In this document: one piece after another, positions 49,601-58,354 of the stretch
Layout of the letters: every line of letters starts with the position of its first letter
Numbering within the stretch: the first letter of the stretch is position 1
Assembly (NCBI GenBank): GCA_004556565.1
Contig: SFGN01000008.1
Coordinates: 1 to 64,000 of the forward strand
From: Lachnospiraceae bacterium
GTDB taxonomy: Bacteria; Bacillota_A; Clostridia; Lachnospirales; Lachnospiraceae
Direction: 5' to 3'
DNA length: 64,000 nucleotides
Notes under the pieces: generated by a model
The model's input: only the letters and a program-made list of their open reading frames with translations
Told to the model about the DNA's origin: nothing
The model's database searches: none
Made by a program: the position numbers and the translations under genes

Positions 49601-52589
49601 CGCCCTGCCAGACGCCAATCGCTTCTTGTGTTTTCTGCTGCGCAAGTTCGATACGGCGTATGTACTGATCAATCCATTTGATGATAAGACCAATCGCCAT
49701 CGAAAGTGTCGCACTAAGCGCCATATTTAACGCCATATTGCCAACATTTAACAGCACATCTGAAAGTTTTAATCCCTTAGCAGTGACTTTCTCTACGCTG
49801 TCGCCTGTGCCATCCAACTGCACAGCATATTGCTGGAACGCGGCAGAGCCTTTAGTCAACTCTGCTTTGAGCTTTGTATGGGCGTCTGCTAACGTGTTGC
49901 CATCCGCTATGGACTGACTCAGAGCCTCATTATACTGATGTAAGAGAGATATATCCTTGTTGGTTAAGAAATTACGCTGGACGTGTTGCGCCAAAAAATT
50001 ACCAGATGAACCGTTCTTGTTCAAGGACGCGGTCAACAACCCTTCCTGACCAAACAAACCCTTGCCGCGCTTACTTACTACAAGACTAATCGCAGCCAAT
50101 ACCGAGGGGACTGCACCCAACTTACTGTCAACCTTATCTAACCCTTGTATCAGTTTAGAAAGGAACTGCACACCGCCAACAATCAAGTCTGAGCTAAGTA
50201 CAGTTTGAGACAGGGACTCCCATGAAGCCTTTAAGGTGTTAATCTTGGCTTCGACAGAATCCATGTAGTTGAGGTATTTACGTTCAGCAGTACCAGTAGC
50301 ATTGGCTGCTGTTTCAGTGAATTGACGAACCTTGTCATAGTTCGCCATCAAAATGTTCAACTGCTCCTGACGACGGGTTTGACCCAATGCAACAGCGACC
50401 GCACGTTGCTGGGTCTCATTCAAGCCGCCCCACTTCGCAGCTACATCATCCAGAACGTCTTGATAATCTCGCCAATCTGTTGCATTGGTACGCAACTTCA
50501 CGCCGATATTATTTAAGACGGTTTCGACGTCACTGAGACTTTCGCCGGTTTCTGGATCAATTAACCGTCCCGCTTTTATATTGCCAAGTCGCGCCAGCAT
50601 GGACTTGACGGCTGTACCGACACTTTCTCCGCTCTGCTGGGATACATCCATCAAGGTTGCGACAATACCAATCAGCCTATCCATAGATATGCCGGTTTGG
50701 TCAGCCAGAGTCGCAGTTTGTGACATAGCAGTTGCCAGCCCACCAGCAGAAGCAGCGGCTTCCATATCAACCGCCACTAATTTACTAACAACATCAGTAG
50801 CGCTACTGGCTTGTAACTGATAACCCTTGAGTGAACTGGTAAGTGCCTTAGTTGCGTCATCAGAACTCATCTGACCCAATTTGGACAACATCATACTGGA
50901 CTTAATCAGTTCTGATGTTTCCTGCATGGAATAACCCTGACGCAACCAACCATCAGCCGCTTCAGCGACCTCCAATGTGGTAGCACCAATCGCCTGCGCC
51001 AGTTGCCCATAATCTTCCATCAAACCACGGACTTGTGTGCGGTTCAGACCTGACGCTATCTGAAGGTCGGTCATTGCTTTATCTAATTCGACAACATTGG
51101 TAACTACTTGATGAATAGCATTAGCGGCAACAGACGTAATCTGTGCTACGGCAAAACCGTATAGCGTGTCGCCAAACATATCACGCAACTTTTTGTTGAG
51201 TGAAGTGACTTCTACGCCAGCCGCTTGGCTACGCCGTTTAAGGTCATCTAAAGCAATAGCAGCTTGATTACTGTTTTGCCACTGGTCTGCATCGCCAATT
51301 TTTTGAATAAGCGCCCGCCACTCTTTAGTGAGCTGTGAATTACGTTGTATACCCGTAGCGTATTGGTCAAAATACGCTTGTGCCTGAGATTTTAACCTCT
51401 GAAACTGGATACCCGAATTAAGCGAACTGTTTAACTCACGAGCGGCAGTTTGCAGGTTCCTTAATGAAGCTCCAAATCCCTGATATGCTGTTTGTAAATT
51501 GGTGATTGCCGCCTGCTTATCTGCGGCGTTATTGCTGCTTATAGCTACTTCTAATTGAGCATAAGCAGCTCGTAATGTAGCTAAAGCATTAGTAGCATCC
51601 GTAACATCGGCAGACGACAAACCTAAACGCTGAATAATGGTTTTTTGGTTGTTAAAGTATCCTTCGCCAAAAGTAGCTTGTAACTGGGTAAGTTTGTTCT
51701 GCAACTTATCCAAATCGGCCAGTTCTTTATCTGCCTTCTTCTGCGTTGCCGTAGCATCCTTTTGTTCAACCTTGACATTTTTGAGAGCGATTTCATACTG
51801 CTGTGCAGCATCAATCAATAACTGCCACTGTGCTTGCGAAACTTTAGCACCGGAACTTTGTACGGTCTGTATGTCGGTAATCTGTTGTTTAACCGCCTGA
51901 TAACTTTGCACCAATTTGGTCGTATCCACCGTATAATTGGCAATATCCGGCGCAGATATATCACTGTATTTAGCGTAAACAGATTGCCCGGTTTTTGCTG
52001 TGGCCGCAGACGCTTTAGCCGCCATTTCTGAGTGCATTTTCTGCACCGCATCAGCCGCTTTAGCCGCCGCCTCCGACACTTCCCAGCATCCCTTCTTAAA
52101 GGATGCCAGCACTGTCTCCACAGCAGCACCGTTCATGCCCGCGCCTTGCAATAAGCTACGTAAAGCATCAGTCGCCGCTTGAATATCAGTAGGGTTCAGC
52201 AACGGGGTTAAATCTCGGAACTCAACGTTCTTACCACCATGCAATTTGGCATACGTGTTAATTAGTTCTTTAAGAGAAACAACACTATCTTTAATCTGCT
52301 TATTGTATGCCTGAATTTGGTTAGAGGTATTCTCAGTACCGGCCTTAACTATCTTGTTCCGCGCCGTATTGATTTCTTGCAGAGAGAGCTTAATCGCTTG
52401 CAACGCATTGGCGGTTGCGTTAATTTGTTTGGTAGTTGTACCTGACGCAGCACCACTAAGGTCGAAATTACTAAATTTGACCTTGATTGCATTTTTGTCG
52501 AAATAATCTTGTACCTGTTTGCGTAACTCAGAAATAGTAGCCCCACTCGGCACTAATTGAGTAAATACTTGAAAGTCATAATTGCTCAT
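46668..52589 (-). CDS. Tape measure protein with peptidoglycan-binding domain (1973 aa)
   Basis: By far the longest gene. Long coiled coils (about residues 230-420 and 1490-1760), a TMP core domain (QIGATTLEVAEAADGWLRQG, MLSKLGQMSSDDATKALTSS, about 560-800) and a membrane segment (LNMALSATLSMAIGLIIKW, about 955) are seen. Near the end (about 1800-1865) a peptidoglycan-binding_1-like repeat (MQQALVDTGYNIG...VDGVVGKMTVKGLQQF) occurs, useful for wall passage during DNA injection. Length predicts a tail of roughly 0.3 micrometre by the usual 1.5 A per residue rule. Confidence 0.93.
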   Translation of the reverse strand: MSNYDFQVFTQLVPSGATISELRKQVQDYFDKNAIKVKFSNFDLSGAASGTTTKQINATANALQAIKLSLQEINTARNKIVKAGTENTSNQIQAYNKQIKDSVVSLKELINTYAKLHGGKNVEFRDLTPLLNPTDIQAATDALRSLLQGAGMNGAAVETVLASFKKGCWEVSEAAAKAADAVQKMHSEMAAKASAATAKTGQSVYAKYSDISAPDIANYTVDTTKLVQSYQAVKQQITDIQTVQSSGAKVSQAQWQLLIDAAQQYEIALKNVKVEQKDATATQKKADKELADLDKLQNKLTQLQATFGEGYFNNQKTIIQRLGLSSADVTDATNALATLRAAYAQLEVAISSNNAADKQAAITNLQTAYQGFGASLRNLQTAARELNSSLNSGIQFQRLKSQAQAYFDQYATGIQRNSQLTKEWRALIQKIGDADQWQNSNQAAIALDDLKRRSQAAGVEVTSLNKKLRDMFGDTLYGFAVAQITSVAANAIHQVVTNVVELDKAMTDLQIASGLNRTQVRGLMEDYGQLAQAIGATTLEVAEAADGWLRQGYSMQETSELIKSSMMLSKLGQMSSDDATKALTSSLKGYQLQASSATDVVSKLVAVDMEAAASAGGLATAMSQTATLADQTGISMDRLIGIVATLMDVSQQSGESVGTAVKSMLARLGNIKAGRLIDPETGESLSDVETVLNNIGVKLRTNATDWRDYQDVLDDVAAKWGGLNETQQRAVAVALGQTRRQEQLNILMANYDKVRQFTETAANATGTAERKYLNYMDSVEAKINTLKASWESLSQTVLSSDLIVGGVQFLSKLIQGLDKVDSKLGAVPSVLAAISLVVSKRGKGLFGQEGLLTASLNKNGSSGNFLAQHVQRNFLTNKDISLLHQYNEALSQSIADGNTLADAHTKLKAELTKGSAAFQQYAVQLDGTGDSVEKVTAKGLKLSDVLLNVGNMALNMALSATLSMAIGLIIKWIDQYIRRIELAQQKTQEAIGVWQGANDKLEEQRTKLGDTSDRLEELNKLKAGGDWTEQLEAEKRELELQNGQIRDQIELLKIKAELDRQAAVQALKDEIATTQGATQYAFAWKVAPSADAKGYAVSGLAADSGQRQYVTADQNEALEIALARLHEIEASKKESGKLTKQEQADLESIRTTLTDVGLQSNTWATQLTTLGEVDLARPYLDVASAASDAVELANRIQADTTVLSDTLKQALDSNANLAALAGGLTKTQLLARQNSGAYQALATIAAQYGKTVEDITPILEDLGYLQKEVAGSTEDLKDEQGQLNDIWAAARSAGDDASDTVKNLKAAIGTVQDWRSTKNEVAAAIATINQLTGLNLDVDADGLLDTLDFISAYLSGDIEKFEKYGTAAIKALGVKPDTSGLQAALQALITQFGLLSGAAQATAATILSAFESIGAIKWGGLTDSQQAIMDDPNADPRAKAYIAAQRKRVVNDDWFKSTAATSKRYGSSKSGSSKKTTDSKLEAYKAYINELDHLLAMEQITEQEYYKRSLDAFNKYLGDKKKYQDQWWALQEKYYKWWKKQAEDAARDRYEADKKAAEDAYNAEKERIDKLKDANDDLLSAYQDRVNFQKKQLNRAGDERSYDQEVAAANKRIADLKAQIEVLSLDDSATAKAKRLELQEQLDDELLDLDNKMYDRSADVQSDALDDSLDEYSRYIGAQNKLLDEQLRRLEKQHNAILDNLQSTLDSALNNISTMFQQMMAETENMVNQINAMLASIDVSSRAGISQMQQALVDTGYNIGSYGAQKNGVDGVVGKMTVKGLQQFLNDSMGAGLKVDGKVGSKTYAAIQNAVNAGLLNESYLKAFPRKYHTGGVVGQDFNSETAFKELVKKKPDEVDARLRKGEVVLTEDQAIKAAKRLAFSSSDAERLFTIMSQGIGGLFGGDGALKQATKLAQTVANNTTHAPSVSVINNFNGTTDADTVRAIERWSETFKKQIKEEIFRVPINSLARTGRL

Positions 52590-53104
52590 TCTTGCTCACC
52601 CCCTCGTTCACGCACTCCGTAAGCGGGGTTAATTTGTACAGTGCATCCCGGCACAGCCTTCTCCATCAAGTCAGCTACCTTTTGTACAAAATGCGATCCT
52701 GCACGAGTGGAAACGGCGCGAACACGCATACCACGCCACTCTCCATACGGCGCGTTTGCATCGTCATACTCCCATCCATTGTTGAACAAATATAGCAAAT
52801 CAGCCTGGCCGCTCGAATAATACGGATTTTTATGGTCTGGTAAAAAGCTATCACGCATAGCAGTATCGTGGTCATAATCGACTGTAAACATAGCAGTAGT
52901 ACCATCTATCTTGACCGCGCTTGCCTCCGCTGTAATACTACCGGTTGTCGGTATAGCGTTATTAGCTGCCAATTCTGCCATATTCGCCAAACGCTCTGCT
53001 GCCCGTTGTAGGGCCTGCGGTGCAACACCACGGCCCATCAGCTTCTTAGGATTCTTCTTGAGGTATTCCGCTAACCTCTCCTCTAACGGTTTCATTGTCA
53101 CCAC
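52586..53104 (-). CDS. Hypothetical tail protein (172 aa)
   Basis: Begins LEERLAEYLKKNPKKLMG, a helical segment, then a mixed region (DYDHDTAMRDSFLPDHKNPYY, VRAVSTRAGSHFVQK). It overlaps both neighbours: 4 bases with the tape measure and 59 with the chaperone-like gene. An HK97 gp10-like role is possible but not shown. GTG start 53104; ATG 53095 is the alternative. Confidence 0.6.
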   Translation of the reverse strand: MVTMKPLEERLAEYLKKNPKKLMGRGVAPQALQRAAERLANMAELAANNAIPTTGSITAEASAVKIDGTTAMFTVDYDHDTAMRDSFLPDHKNPYYSSGQADLLYLFNNGWEYDDANAPYGEWRGMRVRAVSTRAGSHFVQKVADLMEKAVPGCTVQINPAYGVRERGGEQE

Positions 53105-53681
53105 CGTTCCTATCTCTAAATTCCAATATCTTCGGTACTAACTTGTCTTCTTGATTTAATTCTTTGAGGTCTTGCACAGCTTGCAGCACAGACTCCACAT
53201 TGACACCACTAATCTGTTTATCCATCCACTGATTTGCTTTGTCTAAAAGGGTCTCCATCAGCAAATCCACAGCATTCTTATGTTGTATATCCAGTAAATG
53301 TTTAATCTGCTCCTCAGCCGCATCAAACAGACTGCGTATATAATCCCGCACATCTTCACTGCACGCTTGCCACAACTTGTTATAAAAATCCGTATACATC
53401 AGCCAATTCCAATGCCGGAAAATATGGTCTCCGTCTATCTTGATGTTAGTTACAATGGCATTAACCACCGATAAGCGTTGAGCAAAAGTGCGCAATTCAG
53501 GATAGTACCTATCTGCTCCTACAACTATGGCAGTGATTTCATCCCCCATGCGCATACACTGTTCAGGCGAAAACACAGGATTAACCTCAATCGTCTCGCC
53601 TTCATACTCGAAAGTAAAAGGTTGCGACACTTTCGCCGCAACCCATTCATCTTGTTTCTTAAAGTTAATATTTTTTGACAT
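53046..53681 (-). CDS. Tail assembly chaperone-like protein (211 aa)
   Basis: Upstream of the tape measure where chaperones lie; mostly helical after a short beta start (AAKVSQPFTFEYEGETIEV), with charged C-terminus. ATG 53681 (MSKNINF) is chosen because of GAAAGGAT upstream. I see no typical slippery heptamer joining it to the following frame, which lies in another register with 59 bases overlap. Confidence 0.55.
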   Translation of the reverse strand: MSKNINFKKQDEWVAAKVSQPFTFEYEGETIEVNPVFSPEQCMRMGDEITAIVVGADRYYPELRTFAQRLSVVNAIVTNIKIDGDHIFRHWNWLMYTDFYNKLWQACSEDVRDYIRSLFDAAEEQIKHLLDIQHKNAVDLLMETLLDKANQWMDKQISGVNVESVLQAVQDLKELNQEDKLVPKILEFRDRNGGDNETVRGEVSGIPQEES

Positions 53682-53714
53682 TTTTAATCCTTTCATTCTT
53701 GTCCGTGTCGGGTA

Positions 53715-54938
53715 TTATAGCTTTTCGGTCAGTTCTGCAATATGAGAACGCCAAATATTTGGCAGGTCTACATATCCAAATAGCGGGTCGCCCTTAAATG
53801 CTTGAATGCACCGCCTCATGCCGTTGTTGCCCCCGGTAAACAGATAGCTGTCAGTTTGTGAAATAAAATCGCCGTCCACAAACACCTTTGCGCCAGACGA
53901 TACACGACTGAGTATGATTTTAGCCATATCAACCGTGACATTCTCAAATTCGGTCAAGAATAATATTTCATTATCCTTAATCTCACTACCACGGCACGCC
54001 GCCAAATCCAGCAACCGAATCTTACCCTGCTGAATCAGCATTTCCACCTGCATCCGATCACCAAACTTAGAGGTCAAGATATTGCCTAACGCACCCGATA
54101 ACAGCTTATCATTGACAGTACCGGGCAAATAACCTAATGCCTGCACACCACGCACCGCCACAGGATTACTCGCTATAACCACACGATCATATTTGTAAGT
54201 GTCTACAAGGTGCATAGCGGCAGTCAGAGCCAACAAAGTCTTACCAGAACCCGTCTTACCAGATATAAAGGTGACAGTATTGTTCATCAGACTATCAATG
54301 GCGCACCGCTGGAACTCGTCTTTGGGCTTAATCTTGTCCCCCATAGATACCGAACGTAGTTGTTTATTGTACACCGGCACAAATTCTTCGCCCGTCCAAC
54401 GGAAACACTCACGCACTTCCATGTCTATATCTGCATAACAGATTAAATATTCATTTGTCAAACATCCAAAGCGATTATCATCCAGTTGGTTCAAGAACGT
54501 CGCATATTCCGATTCAGCCATCACAACTTGTTTATAACCTGTGTAGACCTCATCATCCGCAACGCGCTCAAAGCTCTGCATATTCAACCCAAACACCTGT
54601 GTGCCTATTAAGCGCATACACAAGTCTTGGCTATATACAATCTCACATGATGTTAAACACGCACTGGCTAATATCAGATTGTCGTTGGACAACGGCATAA
54701 AGTGTTTGTCCACTTCGGCCCGCACAGCCGTATCATCCACAACAACCGTATATTCTTCTTTACGTTCGTCGAGTAGCCGCACCAATTTACGCGCCTGATA
54801 TTTTAGTTCGCCAGACTTGCTATCACTGGTTTTGATATGTTCCAGTTCTGCCGCCGTCACACTGGATATGAAGAAATGCTCATTAAATGCCTGCTCCTGA
54901 GCAATGAGCAAAGCAGAAGTATCATAAAAAGCACCCAT
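53715..54938 (-). CDS. PIN-PhoH ATPase (407 aa)
   Basis: N-terminal PIN RNase domain (YDTSALLIAQ with the first acidic residue, VTAAELEHIK, LSNDNLILASACL) and a C-terminal PhoH P-loop domain (Walker A ISGKTGSGKTLLALTAA about residue 228; Walker B-like NEILFLTEFENV; VDGDFISQTD). This is the PhoH2/YlaK-type fusion linked to RNA unwinding and cleavage. Unusual site: inside the late operon between the ClpP-like protease and tail genes. Confidence 0.87.
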   Translation of the reverse strand: MGAFYDTSALLIAQEQAFNEHFFISSVTAAELEHIKTSDSKSGELKYQARKLVRLLDERKEEYTVVVDDTAVRAEVDKHFMPLSNDNLILASACLTSCEIVYSQDLCMRLIGTQVFGLNMQSFERVADDEVYTGYKQVVMAESEYATFLNQLDDNRFGCLTNEYLICYADIDMEVRECFRWTGEEFVPVYNKQLRSVSMGDKIKPKDEFQRCAIDSLMNNTVTFISGKTGSGKTLLALTAAMHLVDTYKYDRVVIASNPVAVRGVQALGYLPGTVNDKLLSGALGNILTSKFGDRMQVEMLIQQGKIRLLDLAACRGSEIKDNEILFLTEFENVTVDMAKIILSRVSSGAKVFVDGDFISQTDSYLFTGGNNGMRRCIQAFKGDPLFGYVDLPNIWRSHIAELTEKL

Positions 54939-54939
54939 A

Positions 54940-55566
54940 CTACATTACCTTGGACAAATCATCCAGTATCTCATCTACAACACCTTTTTCAATCTGCTCT
55001 GCGGCATTTAAATACCAGTCTTTTGCTTTTTTCTTAGAAAATTCTTTCTTATCAATGCGAGTGCGGTTCAGCACAAATTCCTGCATAACCTCTACACTCT
55101 TTTTATAGGTGTTCATATATGCCTCAGTCTGCTCATACGTGCCAGACAAGCCCGACAAACTGCCTGTATGTATAAGCGCCTGCGAACGAGGCAGACAATA
55201 CCTCTTATGCCCCGCCAGCAGAATCAACAGACCAGCCGACATAGAAATACCAGCATTGATGGTTATAATGGGCGTTTGACTGAGCGCACAAATATCCAAG
55301 AAGCTGAAAGTGCTATCCAAGTCTCCACCATAAGAAAATACCCAAATCACAATCGGCTTGCGTTGCTCAACAGGCACGCCATTGTCCTGCCGATTGATGG
55401 CTATAATATTCCGCGCCAACTCTAACAAGGTCTCGTCTATGTCATAATCTATCCAGAAACACCGATGATTGATAGCATTGTCATAATACGTTACCAATGC
55501 AGGGTCAGGGAGCTGCAAATTTTCCAGAGGGGAGGGGAGTGCTACTTTGACTTCGTTATCTGCCAT
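54940..55566 (-). CDS. ClpP-like serine protease (208 aa)
   Basis: ClpP/S14 features: VFSYGGDLDSTFSFLD (oxyanion GGD), INAGISMSAGLLILLAG with the catalytic Ser (about residue 108) and QALIHTGSLSG with the His (about 133). It has its own gene far from the capsid genes, and a second protease-like gene starts the head module at the right edge, so a regulatory rather than prohead role is possible. Confidence 0.85.
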   Translation of the reverse strand: MADNEVKVALPSPLENLQLPDPALVTYYDNAINHRCFWIDYDIDETLLELARNIIAINRQDNGVPVEQRKPIVIWVFSYGGDLDSTFSFLDICALSQTPIITINAGISMSAGLLILLAGHKRYCLPRSQALIHTGSLSGLSGTYEQTEAYMNTYKKSVEVMQEFVLNRTRIDKKEFSKKKAKDWYLNAAEQIEKGVVDEILDDLSKVM

Positions 55567-55584
55567 AAATGAAGGAAAACTCCT

Positions 55585-56061
55585 TTACTTTGTATTTGCG
55601 AGTTGGGAATACATTGCCACACCAATACAAATGGCTTCACATTCATCCTCGGTAGCGACAATACCAAACCGTTCTCGCACATAATTGACGCTTTGTTCTT
55701 TTAGCTGTTCTCGTTTGACCTTTGGCCCTTGTGCATAACCCAGCACACAACGCCACTCCACCGGCATAGGACTTACTATCGGTATGCAATGGCAATATGC
55801 CCAGCCAATGAGCATACCGCGTAAACCACTCAGCATAATCATAGTTTTATCGTTGGCCTGTTTTTGTACGCCCTCCACAGCAATGTAGTCGGGTTTGTAC
55901 TGTTCAAATAGGGCCGCAATAGCCAAAAACATTTCCTTAGTGCGATGGTCAGGGTCTTTATCCTTAGAGAGATCAATTGCCTCATAATGTATTGGCACGC
56001 CATCATCCAACACAGCAACACCAGACACATTAGAAGCCTGATCGGTAGCTATCAATCGCAT
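55585..56061 (-). CDS. RuvC-like Holliday junction resolvase (158 aa)
   Basis: RNase-H-fold motifs: IATDQASNVSGVAV (first Asp), YIAVEGVQ (Glu), MLSGLRGMLIGWAY and DECEAICIGVAM (C-terminal acidic pair). It resolves branched replication or recombination DNA before packaging. It overlaps the previous gene by 10 bases. Confidence 0.88.
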   Translation of the reverse strand: MRLIATDQASNVSGVAVLDDGVPIHYEAIDLSKDKDPDHRTKEMFLAIAALFEQYKPDYIAVEGVQKQANDKTMIMLSGLRGMLIGWAYCHCIPIVSPMPVEWRCVLGYAQGPKVKREQLKEQSVNYVRERFGIVATEDECEAICIGVAMYSQLANTK

Positions 56062-56300
56062 GAAGCACCACCTGCTATATGCGGCACAGATAGCTCATGG
56101 TTTTTCCATTTACGAAAAAGCTCTTTGGTGTCAGCCTTACGGAACACATAAATAAGTTTGTTATCATACCCCAGAAATACATCATACAAATGCAAAGTGG
56201 GGTCATTTACCAGATACGCTACAACCTGATTTCTATTAACCAAGAACACCATGTCAGCGTCATCGTATGGTATGCCGCCACAGGCAGGCATCGTCAACAT
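56052..56300 (-). CDS. Hypothetical protein (82 aa)
   Basis: MLTMPACGGIPYDDADMVFL followed by strand-rich sequence (DVFLGYDNKLIYVFRK). SD GAAAGGAT upstream. First gene of the RuvC-ClpP-PhoH group after two terminators. No family recognised. Confidence 0.6.
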   Translation of the reverse strand: MLTMPACGGIPYDDADMVFLVNRNQVVAYLVNDPTLHLYDVFLGYDNKLIYVFRKADTKELFRKWKNHELSVPHIAGGASCD

Positions 56301-56324
56301 TTTGTTTCATCCTTTCATGCGAGT

Positions 56325-56360
56325 AAAAAATAGGGAAGCACAGTGAATGTACTTCCCTAT
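56325..56360 (-). terminator. Intrinsic terminator (- strand)
   Basis: ATAGGGAAG (on the - strand 56352-56360) pairs with CTTCCCTAT (56330-56338), followed by TTTTTT. Same core as the hairpins behind dut and the recombinase. It lies 24 bases upstream of the gene at 56052-56300, so a promoter for that gene would have to overlap it, or transcription reads through in part. Confidence 0.75.
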
Positions 56361-56432
56361 AAGAAAAAACATACATTCAAAGCGCCACACCATTGCCCTT
56401 TTTCCATTACCACGTCATTACAGTGATAATCG

Positions 56433-56463
56433 AAAAAGAGCAATGGCGGTCAATCCATTGCTC
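56433..56463 (-). terminator. Strong intrinsic terminator (- strand)
   Basis: On the - strand GAGCAATGG-ATTGACCG-CCATTGCTC, a perfect 9-bp stem, followed by TTTTT. It ends the head/tail-tube operon. A further CCATTGC (+ strand 56390-56396) could pair alternatively with the middle arm. Confidence 0.88.
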
Positions 56464-56470
56464 TAACATC

Positions 56471-56782
56471 TTAACGCCTACGCTTTTTCTCCTTGCGGCT
56501 GACAGCTTGCGGTGTTAATTTGTCATTAGTTTGTTTTAATAGCGGTGCAACACACTTGTCCAACCCAATAACCGCAGTCGCAGTCGCAGGGTCTATGCCA
56601 AGAACGTCAAACATTTGCCGCGCCTCATCCACGGTAATATTACCAGCATGTAAGTCCAGCGCAATAATCTTCGCCTGATAATGCTCAGAGCAACAAGCAG
56701 AAGCACGCCAAGAACCCAATTTCACCGAATCGACGCAAGCGTCATAAGCAGTGCCGCACCACTGACATTCCAGCTTCGGCAT
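56471..56782 (-). CDS. Zinc-finger-like tail-module protein (103 aa)
   Basis: CQWCGTAYDAC and CCSEH suggest one metal site; the C-terminus is Lys/Arg-rich (SRKEKKRRR). It overlaps the tail-tube gene by one base. Position fits a tail chaperone, but sequence gives no proof. Confidence 0.6.
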   Translation of the reverse strand: MPKLECQWCGTAYDACVDSVKLGSWRASACCSEHYQAKIIALDLHAGNITVDEARQMFDVLGIDPATATAVIGLDKCVAPLLKQTNDKLTPQAVSRKEKKRRR

Positions 56783-57606
56783 TACGCTACATCGGGGATG
56801 ACGAAGGTAAGCAGGTTCTTCTCCTCAGCGCAATAAGCAGGCATCGCCTTAATAGTGAAGGGGTGCTTGCCATCGGTGGTCAGAGAGACATCTACGTTAC
56901 CATCTACCTGAGCGTTATCGCATACAGCATAACCATAATACATGATTTCCTTATTGCAGATGTCACGGAACAGGCACTCTATCATCAGACGGCCAGACTT
57001 AGCGGAGACCTCGGCATTGTCAACAACGCGAGAAGCTTTATTAGTCTCATTGGCCTCGTACTCATAGGCGATAAGGAATATATCGCCATCCTGAGAGCCA
57101 GTAGGAGGGGTGAAGGTGGTCTTATTGCCAGTAGTAGCCATGCTGAACTTATCCGCAGTAGCAGTATCAGCAACGTACTCATACTTCTTAGCGATAGAAC
57201 CGTCCTTATTCAGCTTATAAGCATACTTGGCTATACCAGTACCCAGACTGCCGGTGGCTATCTCATGCTTCAGCTCGTGCGTTGTCGCATCAGCCTTGTA
57301 GGTATAAGTCTCAAAACAAGGCACAGCGAACTTAACGGTGGCAGAAGAATCCTCAACACCGCTACCCCACTGAGCGCCAAGCAGAGCCATATCAAAGAAG
57401 GACGCATTACCGGCAATCTCCATGTTCTTAGCCTTTTCGATGGTCATAATAACATTCTGCATAGCGTCCAGAACTTCATTGTTATCAACGGTGGCGTTCA
57501 TGCTGACATCTTCAATCTGAGTCAGATTGAACAGAACAGCATCATCTGCACCGTCAAAGAAAAGCACTCGACGGATTTTATCAATAACGAAACTCGACTT
57601 GTTCAT
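56782..57606 (-). CDS. Major tail tube protein candidate (274 aa)
   Basis: Begins SSFVIDKIRRVLFFDGADDAVLFNLTQIEDVS, contains MQNVIMTIEKAKNMEIAG, a DNA-like acidic loop region and MYYGYAVCDNAQVDGNVDVSL, ending with a beta segment (PFTIKAMPAY). Size and place between connectors and tape-measure group agree with the major tail protein. SD AAAGGAGA upstream. Confidence 0.75.
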   Translation of the reverse strand: MNKSSFVIDKIRRVLFFDGADDAVLFNLTQIEDVSMNATVDNNEVLDAMQNVIMTIEKAKNMEIAGNASFFDMALLGAQWGSGVEDSSATVKFAVPCFETYTYKADATTHELKHEIATGSLGTGIAKYAYKLNKDGSIAKKYEYVADTATADKFSMATTGNKTTFTPPTGSQDGDIFLIAYEYEANETNKASRVVDNAEVSAKSGRLMIECLFRDICNKEIMYYGYAVCDNAQVDGNVDVSLTTDGKHPFTIKAMPAYCAEEKNLLTFVIPDVA

Positions 57607-57622
57607 TATATTCTCCTTTTAT

Positions 57623-58354
57623 TTATGTTTTAGGAAACTCACCCAGCCAGTTCAGATACTTTTTGTCTATTTTTGTGCTGTCCATAAACGGATTACTGTA
57701 CATACCAGACAATAGCGATTGAGCAGAATTGATAAGCTGAATACGCTGTACAGCATCATAAAACTGGTAAATGGTGAGTTGCTGAACTGTTTGATGGTCG
57801 TATTTAAAACCTGCGCTGTTTACCATGGCAGAAATTAACGACACAAATGGCGACCGATAGGGCTTACGTGCTGCGGCCTCACGGTCTTCCCTGTCCCAAT
57901 CAATAAGCACCTGTTTGGTGCGCTCATTACCCGGCTTTTCTCTCTGCTTTTGCATCATGTGAGAAGCTGCTAAAAACTCAAACATCATACGGTGGATATT
58001 CCAATCAATCACCGTACCGTCTGGCCCGACTAAGCACATCTCGCCAACAGCATTAGTGTCAGGAGTTAAAGCAGACAGGTTCAAATCTCCAAATAGAATA
58101 GAAGTTTTATCGGGAGTTAGAAAACGGTAAAAGGCGACAAAGACTTCAAAATCTGTCACTTTGGTATAGTCAACGCCCATATCCCAAAGCACTGATTTCA
58201 TATCGGACGGATACGCAGTCAACAAAGATACCATAGATAAGTAGTCGCGTTCACCATAATCAATAATCTCACGCAATGTGGGCTGGCGTATCGTAATATG
58301 CTCATTCAGCACATACGGGTCGCCCATAAACATCTTAATCGTATCTAAAGGCAT
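57623..58354 (-). CDS. Hypothetical tail-module protein (243 aa)
   Basis: ATG 58354 is preferred (GGGAG nine bases upstream). Helical, with ITIRQPTLREIIDY near the N-terminus. The ITIRQPTLREI segment is like phage proteins placed before the tail tube; role unknown. Confidence 0.6.
   Translation of the reverse strand: MPLDTIKMFMGDPYVLNEHITIRQPTLREIIDYGERDYLSMVSLLTAYPSDMKSVLWDMGVDYTKVTDFEVFVAFYRFLTPDKTSILFGDLNLSALTPDTNAVGEMCLVGPDGTVIDWNIHRMMFEFLAASHMMQKQREKPGNERTKQVLIDWDREDREAAARKPYRSPFVSLISAMVNSAGFKYDHQTVQQLTIYQFYDAVQRIQLINSAQSLLSGMYSNPFMDSTKIDKKYLNWLGEFPKT

Noticed and set aside
47166..52546. Many + strand frames opposite the tape measure
   Set aside because: They are shadows of a repetitive coiled-coil gene; no SD, no domains, no coupling.
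56863..57633. 256-residue + strand frame opposite the tail tube gene
   Set aside because: Antisense shadow in the middle of a - strand structural operon; no promoter or SD.
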